Assembly: GCF_003850565.1 (NCBI RefSeq)
Contig: NZ_CP027706.1
Span: forward strand, 5,022,001 to 5,086,000
From: Pseudomonas sessilinigenes
GTDB lineage: Bacteria > Pseudomonadota > Gammaproteobacteria > Pseudomonadales > Pseudomonadaceae
Direction of reading: 5' to 3'
Length of the DNA stretch: 64,000 nt
The first letter of the stretch is position 1, and every line of letters starts with the position of its first letter. Below the pieces are notes generated by a model, which searched no databases, was not told the DNA's origin, and saw only the letters and a program-made list of their open reading frames with translations. The position numbers and the translations under genes were made by a program. Positions 37,264-46,143 of the stretch are shown piece by piece.

Positions 37264-37302
37264 AAAAAAGCCCCACTTCTGGAAAGAGGCGGGGCTTTTT
37301 AT
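37264..37302. terminator. Bidirectional terminator between grxD and bfrB
   Basis: AAAAAAGCCCC and GGGGCTTTTT flank an 18-nt stretch that can pair further. A and T runs on the two sides serve both convergent genes. Confidence 0.8.
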
Positions 37303-37325
37303 TGTCGGGGATATAACGAGCTAAG

Positions 37326-37799
37326 TTACTCGTCACCCATTTGCGATTGCAGATAGTTCTCGATACCAACTTTATCGATCAGGCCCAGTTGGGTTTCCAG
37401 CCAATCGATATGTTCTTCTTCGGATTCGAGAATATCTTCCAGCAGTTCACGGCTGCCGAAGTCGCCGGCCGATTCACAGTGGGCGATCGCTGCCTTGAGG
37501 TCTGCATGACCGGTACGCTCGATGCGCAGGTCGCACTCGAGCATTTCCTTGGTGTGTTCACCGATGTGCAGCTTGCCCAAGTCCTGGACGTTAGGCAGGC
37601 CTTCGAGGAAAAGAATGCGCTTGATCAGCTTGTCCGCATGCTTCATTTCGTCGATGGACTCGTGGTACTCGTGCTTGCCCAGCTTGTTCAGGCCCCAATC
37701 TTCATACATGCGGGCATGCAGGAAGTACTGATTGATCGCGACCAGTTCATTGGCAAGGATTTTATTGAGATGCTGGATGACTGTGATGTCGCCTTTCAT
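37326..37799 (-). CDS. bfrB: Bacterioferritin (BfrB type)
   Basis: A 157-residue bacterioferritin. Ferroxidase ligands are visible (Glu18 in [36 protein letters not shown] with Glu51 and His54; later [14 protein letters not shown]), as is the haem ligand Met52 in IDEMKHAD. It stores iron as a mineral core and is close to P. aeruginosa BfrB. The bfd gene for its iron-releasing ferredoxin lies 200 bp away on the same strand. Confidence 0.95.
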   Translation of the reverse strand: MKGDITVIQHLNKILANELVAINQYFLHARMYEDWGLNKLGKHEYHESIDEMKHADKLIKRILFLEGLPNVQDLGKLHIGEHTKEMLECDLRIERTGHADLKAAIAHCESAGDFGSRELLEDILESEEEHIDWLETQLGLIDKVGIENYLQSQMGDE

Positions 37800-37953
37800 G
37801 ATGGGGTCCTGCCCTGTAATTAGTGGAACATGGGCAGAGTTTGAGCCGCATAAAGATTACTGTCAAACCTAAGTTATTGAATAATATATGAAAATTAATC
37901 GGAATAAGAATGTTTGTGTTCCGCGTTTTACCTCTAAGCAATTGAATTACAGG

Positions 37954-37983
37954 CATAAAAAAACCGGACACTAGGTCCGGTTG
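37954..37983 (-). terminator. Terminator of bfd
   Basis: AACCGGAC and GTCCGGTT form an 8-bp stem with a 5-nt loop. On the minus strand it is followed by seven T residues, about 20–50 bp after the bfd stop. Confidence 0.85.
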
Positions 37984-38003
37984 TTTGAATCTGGGTGATT
38001 AAA

Positions 38004-38222
38004 TCAAGCGACATTGAATTCCACTGGATAGGGAATTGCCGCCTGGGCACTCTGCAATTCGCTCAAAGTCTCACGAACCACTTGCTTGGCAAGGCACGCA
38101 CACTTGCCGCATTGGCTGGCAACGCCAGTGGCCTGACGTACTTCGCGGTAGCTGCAGCAGCCTTCGTAGATCGCTTCGCGGATTTGACCGTCGGTGACAC
38201 CGGTGCAGAGGCAGACATACAT
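38004..38222 (-). CDS. bfd: Bacterioferritin-associated ferredoxin
   Basis: A 72-residue [2Fe-2S] protein with the four-cysteine pattern of Bfd (MYVCLCTGVTD at Cys4 and Cys6; SQCGKCACLAK for the second pair). It binds BfrB and passes electrons to its haem so that stored ferric iron is reduced and released. A Fur-type box lies upstream, as expected for a gene switched on in iron starvation. Confidence 0.95.
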   Translation of the reverse strand: MYVCLCTGVTDGQIREAIYEGCCSYREVRQATGVASQCGKCACLAKQVVRETLSELQSAQAAIPYPVEFNVA

Positions 38223-38274
38223 AGGATGAGAACCGTCGCTGGTTGGGGGCTCAATTGCGATGGATCTTAATGTT

Positions 38275-38293
38275 AACGAGAATGATTGTCAAA
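38275..38293. promoter_or_regulatory. Fur box upstream of bfd
   Basis: The sequence GAGAATGATTGTCA (38278–38291) matches 12 of 14 bases of the Fur-box core GATAATGATTCTCA. It is about 55–70 bp before the bfd start. Confidence 0.65.
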
Positions 38294-38546
38294 GTGGTTT
38301 CGACAGCCTTTATGGTCTTTTCCTGCCGGAGTGACGAATGGCTTTTGCTCCCGGTAATGACAGATTAATGGCATTTCCAGCCTTGCAGGCCTGCTTGGAG
38401 AAAAACCACTAAGGACAGCTCAAAACGCCGTGTATCATGGGCGGTTCTTGCGGAGCGGGGCCAGGTCATGGAGTTGTCGCATCAGCGTGGCAGACTCAGG
38501 ACCCATCCCCTTCTTCCATTACTACGTCCACACCAGGAGATATCCA

Positions 38547-39149
38547 ATGAGCGTACTCGTAGGCAAACAAGCCCCTGACTTCACCGTCCCAGCCGTTCTG
38601 GGCAATGGCGAAATCGTCGACAGCTTCACCCTGTCCTCGGCCATCAAAGGCAAATACGGCCTGGTGTTCTTCTACCCACTGGACTTCACCTTCGTCTGCC
38701 CGTCCGAGCTGATCGCCCTGGACCACCGCATGGCTGACTTCAAGGCCCGCAACGTAGAAGTGATCGCTGTTTCGATCGACTCGCACTTCACTCACAACGC
38801 CTGGCGCAACACCCCGATCAATGCCGGCGGCATCGGTCAGGTTCAATACATCATGGCTGCCGACATGAAGCACGAAATCGCCAAGGCCTACGACGTAGAG
38901 TCCGAAGGCGGCGTGGCTTTCCGTGGCGCGTTCCTGATCGACGACAAGGGTGTGGTTCGTTCGCAGATCGTCAACGACCTGCCGCTGGGCCGTAACATGG
39001 AAGAGCTGATCCGTCTGGTCGACGCTCTGCAATTCCACGAAGAGCACGGCGAAGTTTGCCCAGCCAACTGGAAAAAAGGCGACAAGGGCATGACCGCTTC
39101 GCCAGAAGGCGTTGCCGCTTACCTGACCGAGAACGCTGGCAAGCTGTAA
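38547..39149 (+). CDS. Peroxiredoxin (2-Cys, AhpC/Tsa type)
   Basis: A 200-residue typical 2-Cys peroxiredoxin. The peroxidatic cysteine lies in YPLDFTFVCPSELIAL and the resolving cysteine in EHGEVCPANWKKGD. It reduces hydrogen peroxide and organic peroxides, probably with thioredoxin as donor. The ATG at 38547 has AGGAG upstream. It sits beside bfd, bfrB and grxD in the order known from P. aeruginosa. The longer reading frame from 38430 lacks a ribosome site. Confidence 0.94.
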   Translation: MSVLVGKQAPDFTVPAVLGNGEIVDSFTLSSAIKGKYGLVFFYPLDFTFVCPSELIALDHRMADFKARNVEVIAVSIDSHFTHNAWRNTPINAGGIGQVQYIMAADMKHEIAKAYDVESEGGVAFRGAFLIDDKGVVRSQIVNDLPLGRNMEELIRLVDALQFHEEHGEVCPANWKKGDKGMTASPEGVAAYLTENAGKL

Positions 39150-39165
39150 GGCCAGGCCTCTCGCA

Positions 39166-39197
39166 TAAAAAAACCGGCCTTAAGGGCCGGTTTTTTT
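39166..39197. terminator. Bidirectional terminator between peroxiredoxin and rnt
   Basis: AAAACCGGCC-TTAAG-GGCCGGTTTT with an A run before and T run after, serving both convergent genes. Confidence 0.88.
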
Positions 39198-39210
39198 ATG
39201 CAGGCGATAT

Positions 39211-39882
39211 TCAGTCGTCGAAGTCTTGCCAGCCGCCCATTTCCTTCCAGCGGTTGACGATGCCGCAGAACAGCTCGGCAGTCTTCTCGGTGTCATAGCG
39301 CGCCGAGTGGGCCTCGCGGCCGTCGAAGTCGATGTCCGCGCTCTGGCAGGCCTTGGCCAGTACCGTCTGGCCGTATGCCAGGCCCGCGAGTGTAGCGGTG
39401 TCGAAGCTGGAGAACGGATGGAACGGGTTGCGCTTCATGTCCAGACGCGCCACGGCGGCATTGAGGAAGCCCAGGTCGAAGCTGCTGTTGTGACCGACCA
39501 GGATCGCGCGCTTGCAACCGTTGGCCTTCAGGGCCTTGCGCACCCCGCGGAAAATATCCGTGAGGGCGGTCTCCTCGCTGACAGCCATGCGCAGGGGGTG
39601 ATCGAGTTTGATCCCGGTGAACTCCAGGGCCGCAGGCTCGATGTTCGCGCCTTCGAAAGGCTCGACCCGGAAGAAATAGGTGTGTTCGGGGAACACGAAG
39701 CCTTTTTCGTCCATGCCGATGGTGGTGGCGGCGATTTCCAGCAGTGCGTCGGTAGCTGAGTTGAAACCACCGGTTTCAACGTCGACGACGACTGGCAGGT
39801 AGCCGCGAAAACGTGCCGCCATGGGGTGGCGAGAACCACCGCTGTTACCTTCTTGCTCGTCGTCGAAATGGTCGTCACTCAC
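39211..39882 (-). CDS. rnt: Ribonuclease T
   Basis: A 223-residue DEDD-family 3'-to-5' exonuclease involved in tRNA end turnover and maturation of stable RNAs. Exonuclease motifs are [11 protein letters not shown] (ExoI), [15 protein letters not shown] (ExoII) and [14 protein letters not shown] (ExoIII, with His and Asp). The start is a GTG at 39882 that overlaps the pyrC stop (GTGA), so it is coupled to pyrC. Confidence 0.95.
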   Translation of the reverse strand: MSDDHFDDEQEGNSGGSRHPMAARFRGYLPVVVDVETGGFNSATDALLEIAATTIGMDEKGFVFPEHTYFFRVEPFEGANIEPAALEFTGIKLDHPLRMAVSEETALTDIFRGVRKALKANGCKRAILVGHNSSFDLGFLNAAVARLDMKRNPFHPFSSFDTATLAGLAYGQTVLAKACQSADIDFDGREAHSARYDTEKTAELFCGIVNRWKEMGGWQDFDD

Positions 39883-40925
39883 GAGTGATCCTCCAGCAGG
39901 CGCCAGCGCAGTTTTTCTCCGGCGCGCAGCGGAATGACGGTCAACTCGCCGAATGGCAGGTTGGCGGGGGCGGTCCATTCTTCACGAACCAGGGTGATGC
40001 GATCGGTGTTGGCCGGCAGGCCATAGAAGCGTGGGCCGTTGAGGCTGGCGAAGGCTTCCAGTTTGTCCAGCGCATTGCGCTGTTCGAAGGCTTCGGCATA
40101 CAGCTCGATGGCCGCGAAAGCGGTGTAGCAACCGGCGCAACCGCAGGCGGCTTCCTTGGCATGCTGGGCATGGGGCGCCGAGTCGGTACCGAGGAAGAAC
40201 TTCTCGTTGCCGCTGGTGGCCGCATCCAGCAGGGCATGCTGGTGGATGTTGCGCTTGAGGATCGGCAGGCAATAGAAGTGCGGGCGAATCCCGCCGACCA
40301 ACATGTGGTTACGGTTGTACAGCAGGTGGTGTGCAGTGATGGTGGCGCCGACGTTGGCCGAAGCCTCCTTGACGAACTGCACGGCATCGGCGGTAGTGAT
40401 GTGCTCGAACACCACCTTGAGGGTCGGGAAGCGCTCGACCACTCGCCGCATGTGTTCATCGATGAAGATCTTCTCGCGATCGAAGACATCGATATCACCA
40501 TGGGTCACTTCGCCATGGACCAGCAGCGGCAAGCCGACTTCAGCCATGGCTTCCAGGACTGGGAAGATCTTGTCGATGCTGGTCACGCCCGAGTCCGAGT
40601 TGGTAGTGGCGCCGGCCGGGTACAGCTTGGCGGCGTGCACGAAGCCACTGGCCTTGGCTTCACGGATTTCGTCCGGTTGGGTGCGGTCGGTGAGGTAGAG
40701 CACCATCAGCGGTTCGAAGCTGCTGCCGGCTGGGCGAGCAGCCAGGATACGCTGGCGGTAGGCATCGGCCTGTTCGGCGTTGCGTACCGGAGGTACCAGG
40801 TTGGGCATGATGATGGCGCGGCCAAAGGTGCGCGCGACATCTGCGACTGTATTGGGCAACACGGCCCCATCGCGAAGATGGATGTGCCAGTCGTCGGGAC
40901 GCAGTAGGGTCAGGCGGTCGGACAT
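39879..40925 (-). CDS. pyrC: Dihydroorotase
   Basis: A 348-residue class II dihydroorotase that closes carbamoyl aspartate to dihydroorotate in pyrimidine synthesis. Zinc-binding residues are seen in [13 protein letters not shown] (HxH), the carboxylated lysine region [25 protein letters not shown] and FLGTDSAPH. Its stop overlaps the rnt start. Divergent from motY. Confidence 0.96.
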   Translation of the reverse strand: MSDRLTLLRPDDWHIHLRDGAVLPNTVADVARTFGRAIIMPNLVPPVRNAEQADAYRQRILAARPAGSSFEPLMVLYLTDRTQPDEIREAKASGFVHAAKLYPAGATTNSDSGVTSIDKIFPVLEAMAEVGLPLLVHGEVTHGDIDVFDREKIFIDEHMRRVVERFPTLKVVFEHITTADAVQFVKEASANVGATITAHHLLYNRNHMLVGGIRPHFYCLPILKRNIHQHALLDAATSGNEKFFLGTDSAPHAQHAKEAACGCAGCYTAFAAIELYAEAFEQRNALDKLEAFASLNGPRFYGLPANTDRITLVREEWTAPANLPFGELTVIPLRAGEKLRWRLLEDHS

Positions 40926-41082
40926 GGGAGGTTCCAGGCGGGTAAAACTAGGGGGGAATGCTACCGGAAAAGACTCTTGCAGGCACTCGCTATCAAGTTT
41001 TGCTCAGAGCAACCGATATCCCGAAGGTATGGCGTATTCACGCCTGTCGATTTTTCTGTTGTACACGTCAGTGGAGCCTCCC

Positions 41083-41997
41083 GTGCGCCAGCGTTATCTA
41101 GCCTTGCTCAGTGTGTTTGCCAGCCTGCCCGCGATGGCTCTCACTTTCCAGACCCGCCTGGAGAGCATTGAGTGGACGGTCGAAGGCGACAAGTTCGAGT
41201 GCCGCTTGATCCAGCCCGTTACCGATTTTGGTTCCGGTGAGTTCGTTCGCCGGGCTGGCGAGCAGGCGATTTTCCGTCTCAAGAGCTTCAACCCGATGCA
41301 GGCAGGGGGCTCTGCCACCCTGCTCGCTGCGGCCGCACCGTGGCAGCCGGGACGTGGCGACATCAACCTGGGGGCCGTCAAGGCCGGTTCCGATGGGGTC
41401 CTGTTCAACAGTAACCAGATGCAGGCTGGGCGCCTGATCGTCGGCCTGCTGGAAGGGCGCAGTCCGGTGGTGCGTCATTACTCCCGTGAAGGGGGCGTGT
41501 CCGAGGTGCGCCTGCTGCCGGTGAAATTCAGCAAGGCTTACAGCGACTATCAAGTCTGCATGACCAAACTGCTGCCGATGAACTATGAGCAGGTCAAGCA
41601 GGCCGAGATTGGCTTTCCTGGAGGCGGTATCGAGCTGGACGCCCGGGCCAAGGCCAAGCTGCAGGTGATGGTGGACTTCATCAAGGCCGATCCTACGGTC
41701 AATCATGTCGAGCTTGACGGCCATTCGGACAATAGCGGCAATCGCCTGACCAACCGTGACCTGTCGCGCCGTCGGGCGCTGGCGGTGATGGAGTTCTTCA
41801 AGGCCAACGGTTTGGCGGAAAACCAGATCGTCGTGCGCTTCCATGGCGAGCGCTATCCCCTGGCTCCCAACACCAATGCCGCCAATCGGGCGAAAAACCG
41901 TCGGGTCAACGTGCATCTGGAACGTGTCGCTGCACCCGAGAAGCCGGCTCCAGCTCCCCAGGCTGCCTCAGGGGCCAACGCTGCAGCGACTTCCTGA
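41083..41997 (+). CDS. motY: Sodium-type flagellar stator-associated protein MotY
   Basis: A 304-residue exported protein with signal peptide (MRQRYLALLSVFASLPAMA). An N-terminal domain of about 150 residues is followed by an OmpA-like peptidoglycan-binding domain (VELDGHSDNSGNRLTNRDLS, RVNVHLERV). MotY forms the T-ring around the flagellar motor and anchors stators. The GTG at 41083 with GGAG upstream gives the signal peptide directly. The gene order pyrC–motY–argG is conserved in Pseudomonas. Confidence 0.9.
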   Translation: MRQRYLALLSVFASLPAMALTFQTRLESIEWTVEGDKFECRLIQPVTDFGSGEFVRRAGEQAIFRLKSFNPMQAGGSATLLAAAAPWQPGRGDINLGAVKAGSDGVLFNSNQMQAGRLIVGLLEGRSPVVRHYSREGGVSEVRLLPVKFSKAYSDYQVCMTKLLPMNYEQVKQAEIGFPGGGIELDARAKAKLQVMVDFIKADPTVNHVELDGHSDNSGNRLTNRDLSRRRALAVMEFFKANGLAENQIVVRFHGERYPLAPNTNAANRAKNRRVNVHLERVAAPEKPAPAPQAASGANAAATS

Positions 41998-42030
41998 TAC
42001 GGCTGTCGTCGTCGCTCGCTCGACATAATC

Positions 42031-42072
42031 TGTCGCTTGGTCGTCATAAGCTGTCGCCCCTCTGTAAATTAT
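42031..42072. promoter_or_regulatory. ArgR operator upstream of argG
   Basis: TGTCGC at 42031 and TGTCGC at 42052 lie exactly 21 bp apart. The second is followed by N8-AA, matching the TGTCGC-N8-AA-N5 tandem half-site of Pseudomonas ArgR. It is 55–95 bp before the argG start. Confidence 0.78.
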
Positions 42073-42126
42073 CCGCGTTGATCGGTAGACTTGACGGCTT
42101 TCCGTACAACCCCGTGGAGTGATGGC

Positions 42127-43344
42127 ATGGCGGACGTTAACAAGGTCGTTCTCGCGTATTCGGGCGGCCTGGACACTTCGGTGATCCTCAAGTGGCTGCA
42201 GGATACTTACAACTGTGAAGTAGTGACTTTCACTGCTGACCTGGGCCAGGGCGAAGAGGTCGAACCGGCCCGCGCCAAGGCACAAGCCATGGGTGTCAAA
42301 GAGATCTATATCGACGATCTGCGCGAAGAGTTCGTGCGTGATTTCGTCTTCCCGATGTTCCGCGCCAATACCGTCTACGAAGGTGAGTACCTGCTGGGTA
42401 CTTCCATCGCTCGTCCGTTGATCGCCAAGCGCCTGATCGAAATTGCCAACGAAACCGGCGCCGATGCCATTTCCCATGGCGCCACCGGCAAAGGTAACGA
42501 CCAAGTGCGTTTCGAGCTGGGTGCCTACGCGCTCAAGCCGGGCGTAAAGGTGATTGCACCTTGGCGTGAGTGGGACCTGCTGTCGCGTGAAAAACTGATG
42601 GACTATGCCGAAAAGCACGCCATCCCGATCGAACGCCACGGCAAGAAGAAGTCCCCCTATTCCATGGATGCCAACCTGCTGCACATCTCCTATGAAGGCG
42701 GCGTGCTGGAAGACACCTGGACCGAGCACGAAGAAGACATGTGGCGCTGGACCGTCTCCCCGGAGAACGCCCCCAACACCCCGACCTACATCGAGCTGAC
42801 CTATCGTAACGGCGACATCGTGGCCATCGATGGCGTGGACATGAGCCCGGCCACCGTACTGGCGACCCTGAACCGCATTGGCGGCGAGAACGGCATCGGT
42901 CGCCTGGACATCGTCGAGAACCGCTACGTGGGCATGAAGTCCCGGGGCTGCTACGAGACCCCAGGCGGCACCATCATGCTGCGTGCGCACCGCGCCATCG
43001 AGTCCATCACTCTGGATCGTGAAGTGGCTCACCTCAAGGATGAGTTGATGCCCAAGTACGCCAGCCTGATCTACACCGGCTACTGGTGGAGTCCTGAGCG
43101 CCTGATGTTGCAGCAGATGATCGATGCCTCCCAGGTCAACGTGAATGGCGTAGTGCGCCTGAAACTGTACAAGGGCAATGTCGTCGTCACTGGGCGTAAG
43201 TCCGATGATTCGCTGTTCGATGCCAACATCGCGACCTTCGAAGAAGATGGCGGTGCCTACAACCAGGCAGATGCCGCAGGCTTCATCAAGCTCAACGCAT
43301 TGCGCATGCGGATTGCCGCTAACAAGGGCCGGACCTTGCTCTGA
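42127..43344 (+). CDS. argG: Argininosuccinate synthase
   Basis: A 405-residue enzyme joining citrulline and aspartate with ATP in arginine synthesis. The ATP pyrophosphatase loop [12 protein letters not shown] is at the N terminus; also [13 protein letters not shown] and [16 protein letters not shown]. Together with argF (9 kb away) it covers two late steps of the pathway, and both carry ArgR-type sites. The start at 42127 fits the conserved N terminus [14 protein letters not shown]. Confidence 0.97.
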   Translation: MADVNKVVLAYSGGLDTSVILKWLQDTYNCEVVTFTADLGQGEEVEPARAKAQAMGVKEIYIDDLREEFVRDFVFPMFRANTVYEGEYLLGTSIARPLIAKRLIEIANETGADAISHGATGKGNDQVRFELGAYALKPGVKVIAPWREWDLLSREKLMDYAEKHAIPIERHGKKKSPYSMDANLLHISYEGGVLEDTWTEHEEDMWRWTVSPENAPNTPTYIELTYRNGDIVAIDGVDMSPATVLATLNRIGGENGIGRLDIVENRYVGMKSRGCYETPGGTIMLRAHRAIESITLDREVAHLKDELMPKYASLIYTGYWWSPERLMLQQMIDASQVNVNGVVRLKLYKGNVVVTGRKSDDSLFDANIATFEEDGGAYNQADAAGFIKLNALRMRIAANKGRTLL

Positions 43345-43387
43345 GTTTCTGGGCGGTCATGAACCGCCACGATCGATACACCTATAG

Positions 43388-43422
43388 CGCCGCTTGCCCA
43401 TCGAGGCAGGCGGCGTTTTTTA
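43388..43422 (+). terminator. Terminator of argG
   Basis: CGCCGCTTGCC pairs with GGCAGGCGGCG (one G-T pair) around a 5-nt loop, followed by six T residues, about 45 bp after the stop. Confidence 0.85.
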
Positions 43423-43503
43423 TGGGGAAAGCATCGCCCCGCTGCATCACGGTTGGAAAGATTTCGCCATGGCATCCGCCGCCCCGGTGGGAATAAGGTC
43501 CGC

Positions 43504-43555
43504 TACAGCCCCATCCACGATGACCAGGAAGTCGTCGGAGCTTGGTGGGGCTGTA
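43504..43555. repeat. Inverted repeat in argG–secreted protein gap
   Basis: TACAGCCCCA (43504–43513) is the exact inverse complement of TGGGGCTGTA (43546–43555). The 273-bp gap holds this repeat and the argG terminator; no gene is visible in it. Confidence 0.5.
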
Positions 43556-43617
43556 AACGATGGGGCAAGACCTTGTTCATCGTCATATCAAATCAAGTTC
43601 CAATTGGGAGGACGCCA

Positions 43618-44034
43618 ATGAAAACACGCCAATCCTGCTTGCTGGCCCTGGCAGCAGCGCTGTGCCTGGGCATTGTGTCCAGTAATTCGATGGCAGCGGT
43701 GTATGTCTGCAGCGACGATGCTTGCAATAAATGGGCTGCCATTACCGAAGAGCAGCTTGAGTTGAAGTCGACTGATGGAGAAGACACCAGTATTCGTCAA
43801 ACCCTCAGTGAATCAGCGAGCGAATCCATCACCAACGGCTACAACAATCTGTATGACACTGACCTCTATCTGAAAAAGGATTTGTGGCACATAGGAGGTA
43901 TTGATCCTTTCAAGGGTAAGGAACATGTGACTGTTTATATTTATAAATCGACGGACCCCGATAGACGCCTCAAGACTTGCCATGCTTTTTCGTTCAAGAA
44001 TCCAACAGGGCGTTACCACGCGACTTGTAGTTGA
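43618..44034 (+). CDS. Small secreted protein of unknown function
   Basis: I do not recognise this 138-residue protein. It has a signal peptide (MKTRQSCLLALAAALCLG, cleavage near SMA-AVYV). The mature part has four cysteines (in YVCSDDACNKW, KTCHAF and the last CS), which may form disulfides. The gene has a GGGAGG site before its ATG and clearly lower GC content than its neighbours. It sits beside an equally AT-rich gap and an orphan regulator gene, suggesting a transferred segment. Confidence 0.75.
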   Translation: MKTRQSCLLALAAALCLGIVSSNSMAAVYVCSDDACNKWAAITEEQLELKSTDGEDTSIRQTLSESASESITNGYNNLYDTDLYLKKDLWHIGGIDPFKGKEHVTVYIYKSTDPDRRLKTCHAFSFKNPTGRYHATCS

Positions 44035-44070
44035 GTGTGAGGGTGCCCAGTTAAATTGCCTTGAAGATAT

Positions 44071-44099
44071 CCGGAGCTTTAAGAGGCTCCGGATTTTTA
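44071..44099 (+). terminator. Terminator of the secreted-protein gene
   Basis: TCCGGAGC pairs with GCTCCGGA around 8 nt, followed by TTTTTA, about 35 bp after the stop. The rest of the gap to 44449 is AT-rich and gene-free. Confidence 0.85.
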
Positions 44100-44369
44100 T
44101 GCATGAGTTTTTTCGAAAATTTCTGGATTTGGTCAGTTTTTTGTTTTTCTGAGACTGGGCTTTTTATATTCTTGCATACCCTTGGTTGAATAAGGCTTTC
44201 GTTGTCTTGGGTTTTAACGTCTGGTAATTTTTATAAGTTACAGTATTAATACGTTGGGTTGCGTGTATGGAGATTAATCCTATACGTGATTTTATATTTT
44301 CTGTTGTTGAGTTAGTTGTTTTGTAAGGCAATTCTCTATTGTTTGTAAGGAACGTCCTCGTACGGCCGT

Positions 44370-44383
44370 AGCCCCTAGGGGCT
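44370..44383. promoter_or_regulatory. 14-bp palindrome before the orphan regulator
   Basis: AGCCCCTAGGGGCT is a perfect palindrome 66 bp before the start of the response regulator gene, in an otherwise AT-rich region. It could be an operator, perhaps for autoregulation; nothing identifies the binding protein. Confidence 0.35.
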
Positions 44384-44449
44384 CGGTGTCAGAGTCAAAT
44401 CTCTGGGGTATGGTGCTGGATCTAAAAAACTCAGGACTTAGATATCCCT

Positions 44450-45076
44450 ATGAAAAGAGTCTTGATCGTGGATGATCACCCTGTTACCCGTTTGGCCGTG
44501 CGTATGTTGATGGAGCGCCATGGGTTCGAAGTTGTAGCTGAAGCGGAAAACGGCATGGATGCCTTGAAGTTGGCCATGGAATATATTCCAGATATTGTGA
44601 TTCTTGATATCGGGATTCCAAAAGTTGATGGTCTTGAAGTTATCAATCGTTTGATGTCCCGGTCCATGCTCACCAAGATCCTGGTGTTCACCTTAAAGAC
44701 ACCTGGGCCATTTTCCATGCGTTGCATGCAGGCTGGGGCTGCTGGTTATGTATGCAAGCAACAGGGCATTACCGAGCTGATCAGTGCAGTGCGGGCAGTA
44801 CTGGCTGGTTATAGTTATTTTCCCAATGAGGCGCTTCACTCTTTTCGTTCAAGCCAGAACGTCAGTAGTGAGGAGGAAATGATCGAATTACTTTCCAGAA
44901 GAGAGTTGGTCGTACTGCAACAACTTACCAGTGGCATGAGTAACAAGGAGATTGCCGAAGGCCTGTGCCTGAGTAATAAGACCATCAGTACCTACAAGCG
45001 GCGCTTGCTGACCAAGCTCAATGCTCGTTCATTGGTCGATTTGATCGAATTCGCCCAGCGCCATCGATTGGCCTGA
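44450..45076 (+). CDS. Orphan NarL/BvgA-type response regulator
   Basis: A 208-residue regulator: receiver with Asp53 (ILDIGIPKVDG), Lys near residue 102 (GYVCKQQG), and a C-terminal LuxR-type helix-turn-helix (RRELVVLQQLTSGMSNKEIA with CLSNKTISTYKRRLLTKLN). The domain arrangement matches BvgA/EvgA-like regulators. No sensor kinase is adjacent. Codons are more AT-rich than in flanking core genes. It is followed by a bidirectional terminator. Confidence 0.88.
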   Translation: MKRVLIVDDHPVTRLAVRMLMERHGFEVVAEAENGMDALKLAMEYIPDIVILDIGIPKVDGLEVINRLMSRSMLTKILVFTLKTPGPFSMRCMQAGAAGYVCKQQGITELISAVRAVLAGYSYFPNEALHSFRSSQNVSSEEEMIELLSRRELVVLQQLTSGMSNKEIAEGLCLSNKTISTYKRRLLTKLNARSLVDLIEFAQRHRLA

Positions 45077-45176
45077 GTGTTCAGTATTTTAGTGGTTCAG
45101 CGCGAGCTGGGAGCAGCGTCGGAATGAGCCTGCGGTCGGTCGAGGAAACCGGCCGCAGGAGTTACAGCACAGAGAT

Positions 45177-45208
45177 ACAAAAAAACCTCCGGCTGGAGGT
45201 TTTTTTGT
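45177..45208. terminator. Bidirectional terminator
   Basis: ACAAAAAAACCTCC-GGCT-GGAGGTTTTTTTGT, a perfect stem with A and T runs. It serves the response regulator gene and the small gene on the other strand. Confidence 0.9.
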
Positions 45209-45210
45209 TA

Positions 45211-45390
45211 TTAGAGGTCATAGTCGTAATCGGCCAATTGCTTTTGCAAGCGCCGCTCTTCGAGGAGATTGTCGATTGTGCGACGTTTGCTCAGATTGGT
45301 TTTCGCAACCTCTACTACGGGCTCGGCATCATCTGTTTCTGCCGCGTTGAAGTCGTCTTCTACTTCCAATTGTTCTTTGCCAGTACTCAT
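45211..45390 (-). CDS. PA3496 family putative envelope integrity protein
   Basis: A 59-residue acidic protein beginning MSTGKEQLEVEDDFNAAE and ending LQKQLADYDYDL, with a basic helix (SKRRTIDNLLEERRLQK) in between. It corresponds to P. aeruginosa PA3496, which also lies next to nth. No signal peptide or membrane helix is seen, and the function is unknown beyond the family name. The start has GGAG (in CTGGAGTTGACC on the coding strand) upstream. Confidence 0.8.
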   Translation of the reverse strand: MSTGKEQLEVEDDFNAAETDDAEPVVEVAKTNLSKRRTIDNLLEERRLQKQLADYDYDL

Positions 45391-45497
45391 AAGGTCAACT
45401 CCAGGCTAGGACTGCCATTGGCGCTCCTTATATCGATATTCTCCTGGCGGGTAAAAAAGATTTTTTCAATCGACTCATCAGGAAAATCAATGCCTGG

Positions 45498-46136
45498 TCA
45501 ATCATCGGAAGTCTTCTGCTTGTATTCGCACAGGTCCTCGATTCGACAGCTACCGCAGCGCGGCTTGCGGGCCAGGCATACATAGCGCCCATGGAGGATC
45601 AACCAGTGGTGGGAATCGAGCAGAAACTCCTTGGGTACGAATTTCATCAGCTTCTTTTCCACTTCCACCACATTCTTCCCCGGTGCCAGCCCCGTACGAT
45701 TGCTGACCCTGAAAATGTGCGTGTCGACGGCCATGGTCAGTTGGCGGAAGGCCGTATTGAGGACCACGTTGGCGGTCTTGCGGCCAACACCAGGCAGGGC
45801 CTCCAGCTCTTCGCGGGTTTGTGGTACCTCGCTGTTGTGGCGTTCTACCAGTAAACGGCAGGTTTCGATGACGTTCTTGGCCTTGCTGTTGTACAGGCCG
45901 ATGGTCTTGATGTATTCGGACAATCCATCGACGCCCAGGGCATGGATGGCGGCCGGGGTGTTGGCCACGGGAAACAGCTTGGCGGTGGCTTTGTTGACAC
46001 CGACGTCGGTCGATTGCGCCGAAAGAATCACCGCGATCAAGAGTTCGAACGGTGAAGAGTAGGCCAGTTCGGTCTTGGGTTCGGGGTTGTCTTCATGGAG
46101 CCGGCGAAATATTTCCAGGCGTTTGGCTGCATTCAT
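45498..46136 (-). CDS. nth: Endonuclease III
   Basis: A 212-residue DNA glycosylase/AP lyase for oxidised pyrimidines. The helix-hairpin-helix LPGVGRKTANVVLN with the catalytic lysine, VDTHIFRVSNR with the catalytic Asp, and the C-terminal [4Fe-4S] cluster CLARKPRCGSCRIEDLC (C-x6-C-x2-C-x5-C) are all present. It is the last gene of the rsx/rnf operon, 7 bp after rsxE, as in many gammaproteobacteria. Confidence 0.96.
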   Translation of the reverse strand: MNAAKRLEIFRRLHEDNPEPKTELAYSSPFELLIAVILSAQSTDVGVNKATAKLFPVANTPAAIHALGVDGLSEYIKTIGLYNSKAKNVIETCRLLVERHNSEVPQTREELEALPGVGRKTANVVLNTAFRQLTMAVDTHIFRVSNRTGLAPGKNVVEVEKKLMKFVPKEFLLDSHHWLILHGRYVCLARKPRCGSCRIEDLCEYKQKTSDD

Positions 46137-46143
46137 GGGTGAT

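Noticed and set aside
41026..41082. Upstream ATG for motY
   Set aside because: It would place 19 residues before the signal peptide; the GTG at 41083 has a ribosome site and gives a normal signal peptide.
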